The translations under genes were made by a program, and so were the position numbers. A model generated the notes under the pieces. The model did not search any database. It was not told the origin of the DNA and saw only the letters and a program-made list of their open reading frames with translations. This document shows positions 36,223 to 44,976 of a DNA stretch of 64,000 nt, in pieces. The stretch is from NCBI RefSeq assembly GCF_900232905.1, contig NZ_OCTQ01000004.1, positions 124,001 to 188,000 of the forward strand, read 5' to 3'. This DNA is from Miniphocaeibacter massiliensis (GTDB lineage Bacteria; Bacillota; Clostridia; Tissierellales; Peptoniphilaceae). The first letter of the stretch is position 1. Each line of letters begins with the position of its first letter.

Positions 36223-36345
36223 ATATTATTCAATGTCATTTAAATTAAACGTTGTGAGTTTATCATTCACATTGTTATTACTAAGTTTATACTCTTCTTA
36301 TTAATTTTATTATTATATATTTAAGATATTTTATTATATTACATA

Positions 36346-36369
36346 AAAAAAGAGCCTACTGCTCTTTTT
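36346..36369 (-). terminator. terminator of the ZIP transporter gene
   Basis: AAAAAGAGC pairs with GCTCTTTTT around a CTACT loop, followed by a T run on the minus strand. Confidence 0.82.
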
Positions 36370-36372
36370 GTT

Positions 36373-37149
36373 TTATCCAAGTGCTACATCTAAAATCATC
36401 ATTAGTGTAAATCCTACTGCAAAGCCTATTACTGCAATATTTGAATGTCCACCTTCTGCTGATTCTGGTATTAGTTCTTCTACTACTACATATATCATTG
36501 CTCCTGCAGCAAAAGACAATAAGTAAGGTAGTACTGGCTCTACAAGACTAGCTGCAAGTATTGTAAGTCCTGCTCCTATTGGTTCTACAATACCACTTAA
36601 AGATCCATAAATAAACGACCTATTCTTTGTTAGTCCCTCACTTCTAAGGGGCATTGATATTATTGCTCCTTCTGGGAAATTCTGAATGGCTATTCCTATT
36701 GCAAGTGATAGCGCTGCTGAAAAAGATATTGATGCATTACCAGAAATATAACCTGCATATAGTATTCCTACTGCCATTCCCTCAGGTATATTGTGCAATG
36801 TTACTGCCAATATGAGCATTGTGCTTTTTCCAAAATGTGATTTTAATCCCTCTGGCTTATCTTCTCCTGCGTGGATATGTGGTATTATTTTGTCTAATAT
36901 TAACAAAAAGAAAATTCCTAACATAAACCCTACTGCTGCTGGTATAAACGAAAGCTTACCCATATCTTTAGACAAGTCCATTGCTGGTATTAAAAGTGAC
37001 CATACAGATGCTGCAACCATTACTCCTGCTGCAAATCCTAGAAGTGTTTTGTGTAATGTGGCATTCATCTCTTTTTTCATAAAATACACGCATGCCGAAC
37101 CTAATGTTGTACCTAAAAATGGTATTAATAAAATAAATAACATCTCCAT
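36373..37149 (-). CDS. ZIP family divalent metal transporter
   Basis: This membrane importer for zinc or related metals has 258 residues and eight predicted helices. The metal-path motifs are VTLHNIPEGMAVG (helix 4) and IQNFPEGAIISMPLR (helix 5). A His-containing loop KIIPHIHAGEDKPEG lies between helices 3 and 4. It is similar to ZupT and GufA. The ATG has an AAGGAGG site. It is monocistronic, with no visible metal-repressor site. Confidence 0.92.
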   Translation of the reverse strand: MEMLFILLIPFLGTTLGSACVYFMKKEMNATLHKTLLGFAAGVMVAASVWSLLIPAMDLSKDMGKLSFIPAAVGFMLGIFFLLILDKIIPHIHAGEDKPEGLKSHFGKSTMLILAVTLHNIPEGMAVGILYAGYISGNASISFSAALSLAIGIAIQNFPEGAIISMPLRSEGLTKNRSFIYGSLSGIVEPIGAGLTILAASLVEPVLPYLLSFAAGAMIYVVVEELIPESAEGGHSNIAVIGFAVGFTLMMILDVALG

Positions 37150-37211
37150 ATTTTTTCCTCCTTAATATCAGAGTCTTTTATTATAATATATTTTTTACTT
37201 TTTCTAAATAC

Positions 37212-38117
37212 TTAATTTTCATAATCAGCTATTTTTCTTTTTATTTTCTCTAGTAATATATCTTTGTGTTCCGGAAGCCTCCCCTTTATAGCTATAACAT
37301 TATTTTTATGAGTTGCATTAAACATTGTATTTTCCATTTTTAATTTAGATAGTAGCAAATATTCTTCTTTTAAAGACTCTAATGGTGTAAGTCTTTTAAA
37401 CTCTTTATTTTTTACAAGTTCTAAAAGTGGTGCATTTGGAAAATAAACCAAATTTACTACTATTATTTCAAATGGTTTTACTAAATTTAAGAGCTTAGAC
37501 GTTTCTTCTGCCTTTTCATTAGAGTATTTTTTTCCTCCAAATCCTAACATTATATATGCAGAATAATTTATTTTAGCTTTCTCTAACATTTTCATAGCTT
37601 CTAAATTCTCTTCTGCTGTTACTCCTTTTTCTTGTAACTTCAATATAGTATTTGAACCAGATTCTACTCCAACTGATAAATTATCGTACCTATTTTCTTT
37701 TAATATTTTAAGTTCTTCTTCTGTTTTTCTAAGAATATCATCTGCCCTTGTAAATGAACTTATATATTTTACTTCTTTAAAGTATTTTACTATTAATTTT
37801 GATATTTCAAGTAGATACTCTGTTTTTAATACAAAGGGATTTCCTCCTAGTAATACCACTTTTTCTATTTTTCTCTTACTATATTCATTTATATACTGTA
37901 ATTTTTTTAAGTTTTCTTCTATTAATTCTAATGGCAATTTTTTAAACTGTATATTTTTATTAAGCCCGCAATACAAACATTTATTATAGCTACAGCCTAC
38001 TGTAACTGGCAAAAACAAATCCCTGCTTTCAGGCATTGGAACATACAATTTGTTGTTATAAGGGCTATAAACCTCTTTTTTATATTTTTGAATTTTTTCT
38101 ATAATTTTATTATCCAT
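37212..38117 (-). CDS. radical SAM protein
   Basis: This is an S-adenosylmethionine radical enzyme of unknown reaction, 301 residues. The cluster motif is GCSYNKCLYCG, a Cys-x4-Cys-x2-Cys spacing found in one branch of the family rather than the classical Cys-x3-Cys-x2-Cys. VVLLGGNPFVL (the GGE-like motif) and NLSVGVESGSNTILKLQEKGVT follow, as in Elp3/HemN-like barrels. It is transcribed after the terminator of the ATPase-S24 gene, in the same direction. Confidence 0.87.
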   Translation of the reverse strand: MDNKIIEKIQKYKKEVYSPYNNKLYVPMPESRDLFLPVTVGCSYNKCLYCGLNKNIQFKKLPLELIEENLKKLQYINEYSKRKIEKVVLLGGNPFVLKTEYLLEISKLIVKYFKEVKYISSFTRADDILRKTEEELKILKENRYDNLSVGVESGSNTILKLQEKGVTAEENLEAMKMLEKAKINYSAYIMLGFGGKKYSNEKAEETSKLLNLVKPFEIIVVNLVYFPNAPLLELVKNKEFKRLTPLESLKEEYLLLSKLKMENTMFNATHKNNVIAIKGRLPEHKDILLEKIKRKIADYEN

Positions 38118-38151
38118 TTTTTCACCCTGTTTTATTATTACCCAAATAAAT

Positions 38152-38176
38152 ATAAAAGAGCCTTTGGGCTCTTTTA
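38152..38176 (-). terminator. terminator of the ATPase-S24 fusion gene
   Basis: TAAAAGAGCC pairs with GGCTCTTTTA, separating the fusion gene from the radical SAM gene. Confidence 0.82.
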
Positions 38177-38188
38177 TATTGTGTGAAT

Positions 38189-40663
38189 TTATATATACTC
38201 TACTTCTTCCTCAATTTCTGATGGTAGTATAACTCTAACAACTTTCCCTTGTATCTCAAAATTATCACTCTCTCCAACTTTAATAGGTTCATATTTTTCA
38301 TTCAAAGATATCCACTCTTCTTTACCTAGTTTTTTGCAATAATTCTCTCCATTTAAGAAAAATACACCTATATCTCCCTCTCTCACCTCTTCTTGTTTAT
38401 TAATTATTGCTATACTACCATGTAATATATCAGGCTCCATACTATCTCCAGAAATCCAAACTGCAAAGTCACTGTCTATATCATCTATTCTTATAACTTC
38501 TTGTTTACTATCTTCGCTACTAAATGTTCCCTTTCCAGCAGAAGCTGGCAATTCAAACAATTCAATTTTTTTCTTAATTTTATTTGTAGGATAATCTTTT
38601 TCTATATCTTTATCACAGCTTTTTATAACATAGTCTGGTATTACCTCAAATTCTAAAGGATTTAACTGAAACAAATAGTCATTTTCTATATGAAATGTTT
38701 CATTCACAAACTTTTTAATAACTTTATTATCACTATTTTTGTTCCTTAAAATTCTATATATGTGCAATTTTTCATAATTTGAGTTTGATGTTTGATATCT
38801 TTCAAGAAGATAATCTTTATCGTGCATTTTTTCATAGTATTCATAATAATCGAAATCTGGAATATAAGTTTTAATATGCTCAGTAGCTATGTTTATTTCT
38901 TCTTCTGTCATGTTTGTTTTTCTATTACCTTCTATTATTACAGGGGTACTTCTTTTATCTTTAAAAAGATTGGACAATAGTTGCCAAGCATTTCCTTCTT
39001 TGTTTTTTTCTAATTCTACTAATCTACGCATGTAAATCATTTTACTTATTATATTATCTTCAGATTCTATATTTTCTTTTGCTATTGAAATAAATGATTT
39101 TATATCTTCTTTTTTTACTTCTTTTATTTCCAATATTCCCTTTTTATTTTCTATATAGTTAGCCACAGCTCCTTTTTCAGGAAGTTCATTATATATCATG
39201 TCAATAATGGTATTAAATTCATGTGTTAATAATATAACGGTTTTATTTTTAAATGAATTATCTTCTTTAAATAATTTATGTAAAATTGCATATTTCTTAT
39301 TTCCATCAAAAGAAGATATTGGATCGTCTAATATAATTACGTCTGGATTGTTTTTTAAAGTTTTATACATAAATAAGACTAGAGCAAATGCATTACGTTC
39401 ACCATAACTTAGGTGTAAATCAGCTTCATTTATACTTTTATCCATATTTAAATGTTTTAATTTTAGCTTATGAGGCTCTCCTCCCTCTTCTTCCAGTGAA
39501 ACTTTATATTTGTATCCTGCATATTCTAAAAATCCATTAATTTCCTTTGAATATTTATTTATAGTATCTTTTACAATCTTATTCTGCTCGCCTACTGCTT
39601 TTTGTAATTCAACTATTCTCGAAATAAGATTATCTATTTTACCATTTATAATATTAATTTTACTTATTGTATGTTCTGAATTAAGATGATGCAAAGTATC
39701 TAAATCTACTTTATACTTTGAAATTTCTTCTATTACTTTTTTTACACCTTTTAAAGTTGGATAGCTCAAGTTATTAATTTTCACTAATTTATCTTGTAAA
39801 TCAACTACTTCTTTGTTTACTTCTACTAAGTAATCTAATTGTTCATCTGACATTCCTGATATATTATTTGAAATCTCTTTTATTTCTTTATTTGTAGACT
39901 CTGAAAAATAGTTTTTTAAATTATCAAATACTTCTAAAAGTTTATTTAAATGTCCTATCTCTATAGGATTAAATTCTTTTGATACTTTTTGTATAGTTTC
40001 CTTGATATTTTCATTAGTTTTTTCTGCACAATATGGACATGTATCTGTAATATCCATAAAATTATTACCAGATAAATGCCATTTAATCCATTTTACATTT
40101 GTACCTTCTTTAGTGTTTTCCACATATTTTTTATATGCTTGCAATTCCTCAGGGATATTATATATTTTATTTCCTTTTCCTATAGCTTTGTACATTGAGC
40201 CTGCCTTTGAATAACCTTTTTTAGACTTTCCAAATCCATTTATAAAAATGTAAAAATTCGCTATTAAGTTATTTAAATCAGAATCATTTTCAAATATTTC
40301 TTTAGCATCTTTAACTAATTTTTCTATTTTTTTAAATTGATTTTTATACTCATTACTGTTAATAAATATATCAAAACTATCTTTTACCAGTTCATCTGGT
40401 TGAAACAAAAATTGAGATACAAAATCTTCATCAAAAATATCAATTTTTCCTATATTTTTATTTCCTTCTACATCAGGTTTATTTTCTTTATTAATAGAAT
40501 CCATGTATTTAAAAGGACATAAACTTTCAATCTTATTCATGATGGCTTTAGCTATAGTTGATTTTCCCGTTCCATTTATAGCATAAAATATATTCAATTT
40601 GTTCTTTGCTATTTTAACTTCTCCATAATCAATATTATTACAATTTTTAATTATAATATTCAT
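38189..40663 (-). CDS. RloC-like SMC ATPase fused to a LexA/S24 self-cleaving peptidase
   Basis: This is one unbroken frame of 824 residues. Residues 1-~690 are an AAA_13 (RloC/PrrC-like) SMC-type ATPase: Walker A AINGTGKST (Lys34), a single zinc-hook-like CPYC (Cys209, Cys212) between coiled-coil stretches, signature LSYGE (Ser419), Walker B IILDDP (Asp446, Asp447) and switch His481. NETFHIENDYLFQLNP follows. The last ~120 residues form a full S24/LexA module: scissile Ala709-Gly710 (PASAGKG), nucleophile Ser741 (GDSMEPD) and Lys778 (YCKKL). The Ser-Lys gap of 37 residues equals that of LexA. No helix-turn-helix is present. It has its own terminator and no partner gene. I infer a damage- or phage-sensing protein that self-cleaves. 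Confidence 0.9.
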   Translation of the reverse strand: MNIIIKNCNNIDYGEVKIAKNKLNIFYAINGTGKSTIAKAIMNKIESLCPFKYMDSINKENKPDVEGNKNIGKIDIFDEDFVSQFLFQPDELVKDSFDIFINSNEYKNQFKKIEKLVKDAKEIFENDSDLNNLIANFYIFINGFGKSKKGYSKAGSMYKAIGKGNKIYNIPEELQAYKKYVENTKEGTNVKWIKWHLSGNNFMDITDTCPYCAEKTNENIKETIQKVSKEFNPIEIGHLNKLLEVFDNLKNYFSESTNKEIKEISNNISGMSDEQLDYLVEVNKEVVDLQDKLVKINNLSYPTLKGVKKVIEEISKYKVDLDTLHHLNSEHTISKINIINGKIDNLISRIVELQKAVGEQNKIVKDTINKYSKEINGFLEYAGYKYKVSLEEEGGEPHKLKLKHLNMDKSINEADLHLSYGERNAFALVLFMYKTLKNNPDVIILDDPISSFDGNKKYAILHKLFKEDNSFKNKTVILLTHEFNTIIDMIYNELPEKGAVANYIENKKGILEIKEVKKEDIKSFISIAKENIESEDNIISKMIYMRRLVELEKNKEGNAWQLLSNLFKDKRSTPVIIEGNRKTNMTEEEINIATEHIKTYIPDFDYYEYYEKMHDKDYLLERYQTSNSNYEKLHIYRILRNKNSDNKVIKKFVNETFHIENDYLFQLNPLEFEVIPDYVIKSCDKDIEKDYPTNKIKKKIELFELPASAGKGTFSSEDSKQEVIRIDDIDSDFAVWISGDSMEPDILHGSIAIINKQEEVREGDIGVFFLNGENYCKKLGKEEWISLNEKYEPIKVGESDNFEIQGKVVRVILPSEIEEEVEYI

Positions 40664-40780
40664 AGTATTTTCCTACCTTTAGTTATATTATATTACCTTC
40701 CACAAAGTTTATTTAATTATAAATTATATTTTATAATATATCAATTAATCTTATTTGTATTTTTGTTTCTCTACAATAAA

Positions 40781-40810
40781 AAAGCTAAAAGGATATTTCC
40801 CTTTAGCTTT
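40781..40810 (-). terminator. terminator of the PTS-EIIC-like gene
   Basis: AAAGCTAAAAGG pairs with CCCTTTAGCTTT after the stop codon at 40817. The gap 40664-40780 holds the promoter region of the fusion gene, but no SOS box is visible. Confidence 0.8.
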
Positions 40811-40816
40811 CTGTTT

Positions 40817-41836
40817 TTAATTTGGAAGTTTTAAGTCCCCATCTTTTATCCAGTTTATCTTGTATAGTACTTTATAAGCTACAAAGGATATTACTGCTGG
40901 TAAAAATATTTGCAGTAGCAATATTGAACTAAATATATAGCTACTTGAATAATTTTCAGACATTGCGTTAAATGTTCCTATTTGTCCTACTATTCCACTT
41001 GTTCCCATTCCTGAACCAAGTGGTGTATTTTCCATTTTAAATAAAACCGTAGCTACTGGTCCTAGTATTGCAGATGATACTATTGAAGGAATCATTACTT
41101 TCCAATTCCTCATTATGTTTGGCATTTGAAGCATTGATGTTCCAAGACCTTGAGCTACAAATCCTTGAAGTCCATTTTCTTTAAATGATATTACTGCAAA
41201 TCCTACCATTTGACAACAACATCCTATTGTCGCTGCCCCTCCTGCTATGCCAGACAAGGACAACATCATACAAAGTGCAGCTGATGATATTGGTAGTGTT
41301 AATACTATTCCTACTACTACTGACACAAGTATTCCCATTATTATTGGCTGAGTTGTTGTTGCAAACATTACAAATTCTCCAATTTTTATCATTACATAAT
41401 CTATTGGAGGTCCTATAAATTTTGAAATCATAACCCCGACTAATACTGTAACTACTGGAGTAACCACTATGTCTAATTTTGTTTCTTTTGATACTATTTT
41501 CCCAAATTCAACTGCGAAAATAGTCGATATGTATACACCTACTGGTCCTCCTAGTTTATAACCTGCTATTCCTACTACTGCCGAAGAAAAGAGCACTAAG
41601 TCTGGTGCTTTCAAAGCATATGCTATTGCTACTGCTATTGCAGCTCCTGTTGCTTCTTGTGCTACTGGCCACAAGTCTTTTGTTAGAAATTTTATATTAA
41701 ATTCTTGTCCTACTGTATTTAATATTGTTCCTACCAAAAGTGATGCAAAAAGTCCATAAGCCATTGCTCCCATTGCATCTATAAAGTACGTTTTCGGCTT
41801 TAATATTATGTTTTTTCTTTTTAAAAATTCTTTCAT
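40817..41836 (-). CDS. PTS transporter subunit IIC-like membrane protein
   Basis: This integral membrane protein of 339 residues has nine to ten predicted helices and matches the PTS_EIIC_2 family (opening ILKPKTYFIDAMGAMAYGLFASL). The middle block LGGPVGVYISTIFAVEFGKIVSKET and the late NTPLGSGMGTSGIVGQ are characteristic. No EIIA or EIIB domain is present or adjacent, so classical sugar phosphorylation cannot be inferred. The ATG has an AGGAGGG site. Confidence 0.85.
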   Translation of the reverse strand: MKEFLKRKNIILKPKTYFIDAMGAMAYGLFASLLVGTILNTVGQEFNIKFLTKDLWPVAQEATGAAIAVAIAYALKAPDLVLFSSAVVGIAGYKLGGPVGVYISTIFAVEFGKIVSKETKLDIVVTPVVTVLVGVMISKFIGPPIDYVMIKIGEFVMFATTTQPIIMGILVSVVVGIVLTLPISSAALCMMLSLSGIAGGAATIGCCCQMVGFAVISFKENGLQGFVAQGLGTSMLQMPNIMRNWKVMIPSIVSSAILGPVATVLFKMENTPLGSGMGTSGIVGQIGTFNAMSENYSSSYIFSSILLLQIFLPAVISFVAYKVLYKINWIKDGDLKLPN

Positions 41837-41922
41837 TTCTCCCTCCTAACTATTAACATTATACTCTAATTTCTTTAATAAGTCTATGTACTTTGATATT
41901 TTTTGTTATTCTTTAAATAAAA

Positions 41923-41943
41923 AAAGAGATATCTCTATCTCTT
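41923..41943 (-). terminator. terminator of the GNAT gene
   Basis: AAAGAGATA pairs with TATCTCTT, followed on the minus strand by TTTTTTTA. Confidence 0.78.
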
Positions 41944-41967
41944 CTTTCTAGTAGTTGTTATTATTCT

Positions 41968-42246
41968 TTATTTCTTATATTCATATTTTTGATATTCTGG
42001 ATTTTTGTCAAACTCTCTTTTTACAAATGGGCAAAGAGGAATAATTTTTATATTATTTTCTTCTACATATTCTATTCCTTTTTCTAACATTTTTTGTGCA
42101 ATTTTTTGTCCTCTATAAGCTTCGTCTACAAAGGTATGATCCATTATAATAAGATCTTTTAATGAAGATGAAAAAGTAAGTTCCCCTATTTCCTTATCAC
42201 CATCTAAAGCTACTATTCTCTTGTCTTCTAGTTTATATTCTACCAT
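41968..42246 (-). CDS. YjdJ-type GNAT acetyltransferase
   Basis: This is a compact acetyltransferase of 92 residues in the Acetyltransf_CG/YjdJ group. EIGELTFSS, then IIMDHTFVDEAYRGQKIAQKMLEKGIEYVEENNIKIIPLCPFVKREF, spans the coenzyme A loop (Y-R-G-Q-x-I-A) and the PxCPF block typical of the group. The substrate is unknown. The start is the ATG at 42246 behind AAGGAG. A decayed yjdI-like gene lies just upstream, matching the yjdI-yjdJ order of other bacteria. Confidence 0.85.
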   Translation of the reverse strand: MVEYKLEDKRIVALDGDKEIGELTFSSSLKDLIIMDHTFVDEAYRGQKIAQKMLEKGIEYVEENNIKIIPLCPFVKREFDKNPEYQKYEYKK

Positions 42247-42276
42247 GTCCACTCCTTGTAATTAAAGATATTATTC

Positions 42277-42441
42277 TTATTTAAGTTTATATTTAAGTGC
42301 TTCTGACGGGCATTTATTTATTACTTCTTTTATTATCCCAATTACATATAAATTTCCTCCAATTTAATATACCCTTTTTCATCTAATATAATCCTAATTC
42401 GTAGTAATTCTATGTCTTCATTACACTCTACTGTACATAGG
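42277..42441 (-). pseudogene. remnant of a YjdI-like 4Fe-4S mono-cluster protein
   Basis: Joining two frames on the minus strand gives ...LDEKGYIKLEEIYM, a stop/frameshift, VIGIIKEVIN, a second frame change, then KCPSEALKYKLK and a stop (TAA at 42277-42279). The ending matches the Fer4_19/YjdI C-terminus (VVKVIDTCPSGALKY in E. coli). No intact frame remains. This gene normally pairs with yjdJ, which is intact at 41968-42246. The rest of the gap 42253-42590 holds the YitT promoter and AT-rich sequence. Confidence 0.55.
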
Positions 42442-42521
42442 ATATTATAAATTTTCTTTTATACTATTGCTCTTTAACATATTACCGTACTCTAACTACT
42501 GATAATTTATCGTTTATTATA

Positions 42522-42551
42522 TTACAATCTTCTCATATTTTATGATATAAT
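42522..42551 (+). promoter_or_regulatory. promoter of the YitT gene
   Basis: TTACAA (42522-42527) and an extended -10 TGATATAAT (42543-42551) are spaced by 18 bases, 40 bases before the start codon. Confidence 0.6.
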
Positions 42552-42590
42552 ACTTCTATAATTTTATATTGTTTTAAGGATGGATTTATT

Positions 42591-43445
42591 ATGAAAAATA
42601 TAAACAAGGAATATTTCTATAATTTATTTGCTATGATTCTAGGAACTTTTCTTATAGCTTTTGGTATTAATATTTTTTTCATACCTTTTGAAATCGTTTC
42701 TGGTGGTATGAATGGTGTAAGTGTTTTGTTGTATCATCTATTTGGTATATCTGCTGATATAACTTTACTTGTTTCAAACTTCCCTCTACTTTTATTAAGC
42801 TTGTTATTTTTAGGTAAAAAATATACTTTAAATACTGTTTTTTGTTCTTTTTTACTCCCAGTTTTTGTGAAATTTATTAGTTTCATAAAACCTTTTGAGG
42901 GTGATGCTATACTAGCTGCTATTTTTGGAGGCTTACTAACTGGTGCTGGAATTGGCATTGCTTTTAGAGTTGGTGCTTCTACTGGTGGAACGGCTATTAT
43001 TCAACAGATTTTACATGATTATTTAAAAGTTCCTCTTGGAACTGCGGTAGTTATTATAGATGGTTTGGTTTTAATGTCTGCTTTTATCTTTTTTGATGTT
43101 TCAACAGGACTTTATTCGTTGATTTCATTGTTTATAATTGGAAAAATGGTAGATATTGTTCAGTCTGGAGGAAGACCTGCCAAGACTTGTTTTATTATTT
43201 CTGAAAAAACTGAGGAATTAATTTATGAATTAACTATCCCTCTCTATTTAGGAGTTACTATTTTAGATGGAAAAGGTGCTTTTTCTAGAAAAGACAAGGA
43301 TGTTTTACTTTGTACTTTTCCTGAAAAAACTATCGTTGCTGTAAAAAAAGCTATTTACAAGATAGATCCTAAAGCATTTTGTATTATTGTTGATACTAGG
43401 GAAGTACTTGGAAATAGATGGGGTAATTTTATACAAAACAAATAA
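42591..43445 (+). CDS. YitT family membrane protein
   Basis: This integral membrane protein has 284 residues: five to six helices over residues 1-~190 (YitT_membrane, formerly DUF161) and a C-terminal DUF2179 domain (~residues 215-270; ILDGKGAFSRKDKDVLLCTF). NIFFIPFEIVSGGMNGVSVLLY and GASTGGTAIIQQ are family marks. The function is unknown in general. The start codon follows AAGGATGG. A bidirectional terminator follows. Confidence 0.92.
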   Translation: MKNINKEYFYNLFAMILGTFLIAFGINIFFIPFEIVSGGMNGVSVLLYHLFGISADITLLVSNFPLLLLSLLFLGKKYTLNTVFCSFLLPVFVKFISFIKPFEGDAILAAIFGGLLTGAGIGIAFRVGASTGGTAIIQQILHDYLKVPLGTAVVIIDGLVLMSAFIFFDVSTGLYSLISLFIIGKMVDIVQSGGRPAKTCFIISEKTEELIYELTIPLYLGVTILDGKGAFSRKDKDVLLCTFPEKTIVAVKKAIYKIDPKAFCIIVDTREVLGNRWGNFIQNK

Positions 43446-43474
43446 AAAAGACATACTGAGTATGTCTTTTTTTG
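43446..43474. terminator. bidirectional terminator between YitT and livF
   Basis: AAAAGACATACT pairs with AGTATGTCTTTTTTT, ending the YitT gene on one strand and the liv operon on the other. Confidence 0.87.
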
Positions 43475-44188
43475 TTATGCTCCAAGGTAAGCTTGCTTTA
43501 CTCTCGGATTTTCTGCTAATTTTTTGGCATCTCCTTCTAAAGAGATTCTGCCAGTTTCTAGTACATATGCTCTATCAGATATTCTTAAAGCCATTTTAGC
43601 ATTTTGCTCTACAAGTAATATTGTAGTTCCTAGCTCGTTAACTTTTTTTATAGTGTTAAATATTTCTTTTACAAATAATGGTGAAAGTCCCATTGATGGT
43701 TCATCTAATATTAGCAGTTTTGGTCTAGACATTAATGCCCTTCCCATTGCTAACATTTGCTGTTCTCCTCCTGAAAGAGTTCCTGCTATTTGTTTTTTTC
43801 TCTCTCTCATCCTTGGAAATACATCATAAAAGTTTTTTCTATCTGCTTTTAAGTTTTCAATAGAATCTCTTATTGTATATGCCCCTAACCTAACATTGTC
43901 ACTTACTGTAAGGTCTGGAAATACTCTTCTTCCTTCTGGAACTTGAGCTATTCCTAGTTTTACTATATTGTGAGCTCTTTCTTTTGTTATATTTTTACCA
44001 TTGAATGTTATTGTCCCTGCACCTGAACGTATTAATCCAGATATAGTTTGAAGTGTTGTCGTTTTACCTGCCCCATTTGCACCAATTAAAGATACTATTT
44101 CTCCTTCGTTTACTTGTAGGTCTATTCCTTTAATTGCATGTATATTTCCATAGTATACATTTAAGTTTGAAACTTCTAGCAATGCCAT
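43475..44188 (-). CDS. livF: branched-chain amino acid ABC transporter ATPase LivF
   Basis: This is one of two ATPases of the importer for leucine, isoleucine and valine, 237 residues. Walker A GANGAGKTT, signature LSGGEQQM, Walker B LLILDEPSMGL and the switch in LLVEQN are present. The ending AYLGA is the usual LivF C-terminus. The start overlaps the livG stop by one base. It is the last gene of livJHMGF. Confidence 0.95.
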   Translation of the reverse strand: MALLEVSNLNVYYGNIHAIKGIDLQVNEGEIVSLIGANGAGKTTTLQTISGLIRSGAGTITFNGKNITKERAHNIVKLGIAQVPEGRRVFPDLTVSDNVRLGAYTIRDSIENLKADRKNFYDVFPRMRERKKQIAGTLSGGEQQMLAMGRALMSRPKLLILDEPSMGLSPLFVKEIFNTIKKVNELGTTILLVEQNAKMALRISDRAYVLETGRISLEGDAKKLAENPRVKQAYLGA

Positions 44189-44976
44189 TACTCATCCCCC
44201 TCTTCTTCATCATCAGAACCAAGATAAGCGGTTATTACTTCTTTTTTATTAACTACTTCCATAGGGTCTCCCTGTGCAATTATGTTTCCTCTATCTAAAA
44301 CTATTAATCTCTCACAGATACCTAGTACGAGTTTCATATCATGCTCTATAAGAACTATTGCTATGCCAAATTTTTCTTTTATTAACTTTATGGTATCCAT
44401 TAACTCTTCTGTTTCTTTAGGGTTCATTCCTGCTGCTGGTTCATCTAAGAATAATACTTTTGCTCCTGTTGAAAGAGCCCTTGCTATTTCAAGTTTCCTT
44501 TGTCTACCATAAGGCAAATTTCCCGCCATATAATTTGCATATTTTGCTAAGTCAAAAATCTCTAAAAGTTCCATAGCTTTTTCTCTTGCTTCTTTTTCTT
44601 CTCTCCAATATCTTGGAAGTCTAAATGTTCCAGCTAGATATCCATATTTCATATTGAAGTTATTAGCTACTACTACATTGTCTAGTACTGTCATATTTTC
44701 AAATAATCTAATATTTTGAAAAGTTCTAGCCATTCCATATTGAACTAATTTATAGGGCTTTTCTCCATTTATTTTTCTTCCATTGAATTCATACTCTCCA
44801 GATGTAGGTTTGTAAACTCCTGTAAGTATGTTAAATACAGTTGTTTTACCTGCCCCATTTGGTCCTATTAAACCTAGTAATTCATCTGATTTTAGCTCTA
44901 AGTTAAAATCTGTAACTGCTTTTAGTCCTCCAAAGGCGATTGAAATGTCTTTTGCTTTTAATATTGTGTTACTCAT
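44188..44976 (-). CDS. livG: branched-chain amino acid ABC transporter ATPase LivG
   Basis: This is the second ATPase of the importer, 262 residues. Walker A GPNGAGKTT, the LivG-type block MARTFQNIRLF, a degenerate signature LPYGRQRKLEIARAL as usual in LivG, Walker B VLFLDEPAAGMNP and switch His in LIEHDMKLV are seen. The C-terminal tail is acidic (DDEEEGDE). It overlaps the livM end by 8 bases. Confidence 0.95.
   Translation of the reverse strand: MSNTILKAKDISIAFGGLKAVTDFNLELKSDELLGLIGPNGAGKTTVFNILTGVYKPTSGEYEFNGRKINGEKPYKLVQYGMARTFQNIRLFENMTVLDNVVVANNFNMKYGYLAGTFRLPRYWREEKEAREKAMELLEIFDLAKYANYMAGNLPYGRQRKLEIARALSTGAKVLFLDEPAAGMNPKETEELMDTIKLIKEKFGIAIVLIEHDMKLVLGICERLIVLDRGNIIAQGDPMEVVNKKEVITAYLGSDDEEEGDE

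Noticed and set aside
40664-40816. SOS box (GAAC-N4-GTTC) upstream of the ATPase-S24 fusion
   Set aside because: I searched the gap by eye on both strands and found no such element, so damage control at the transcription level is not supported.
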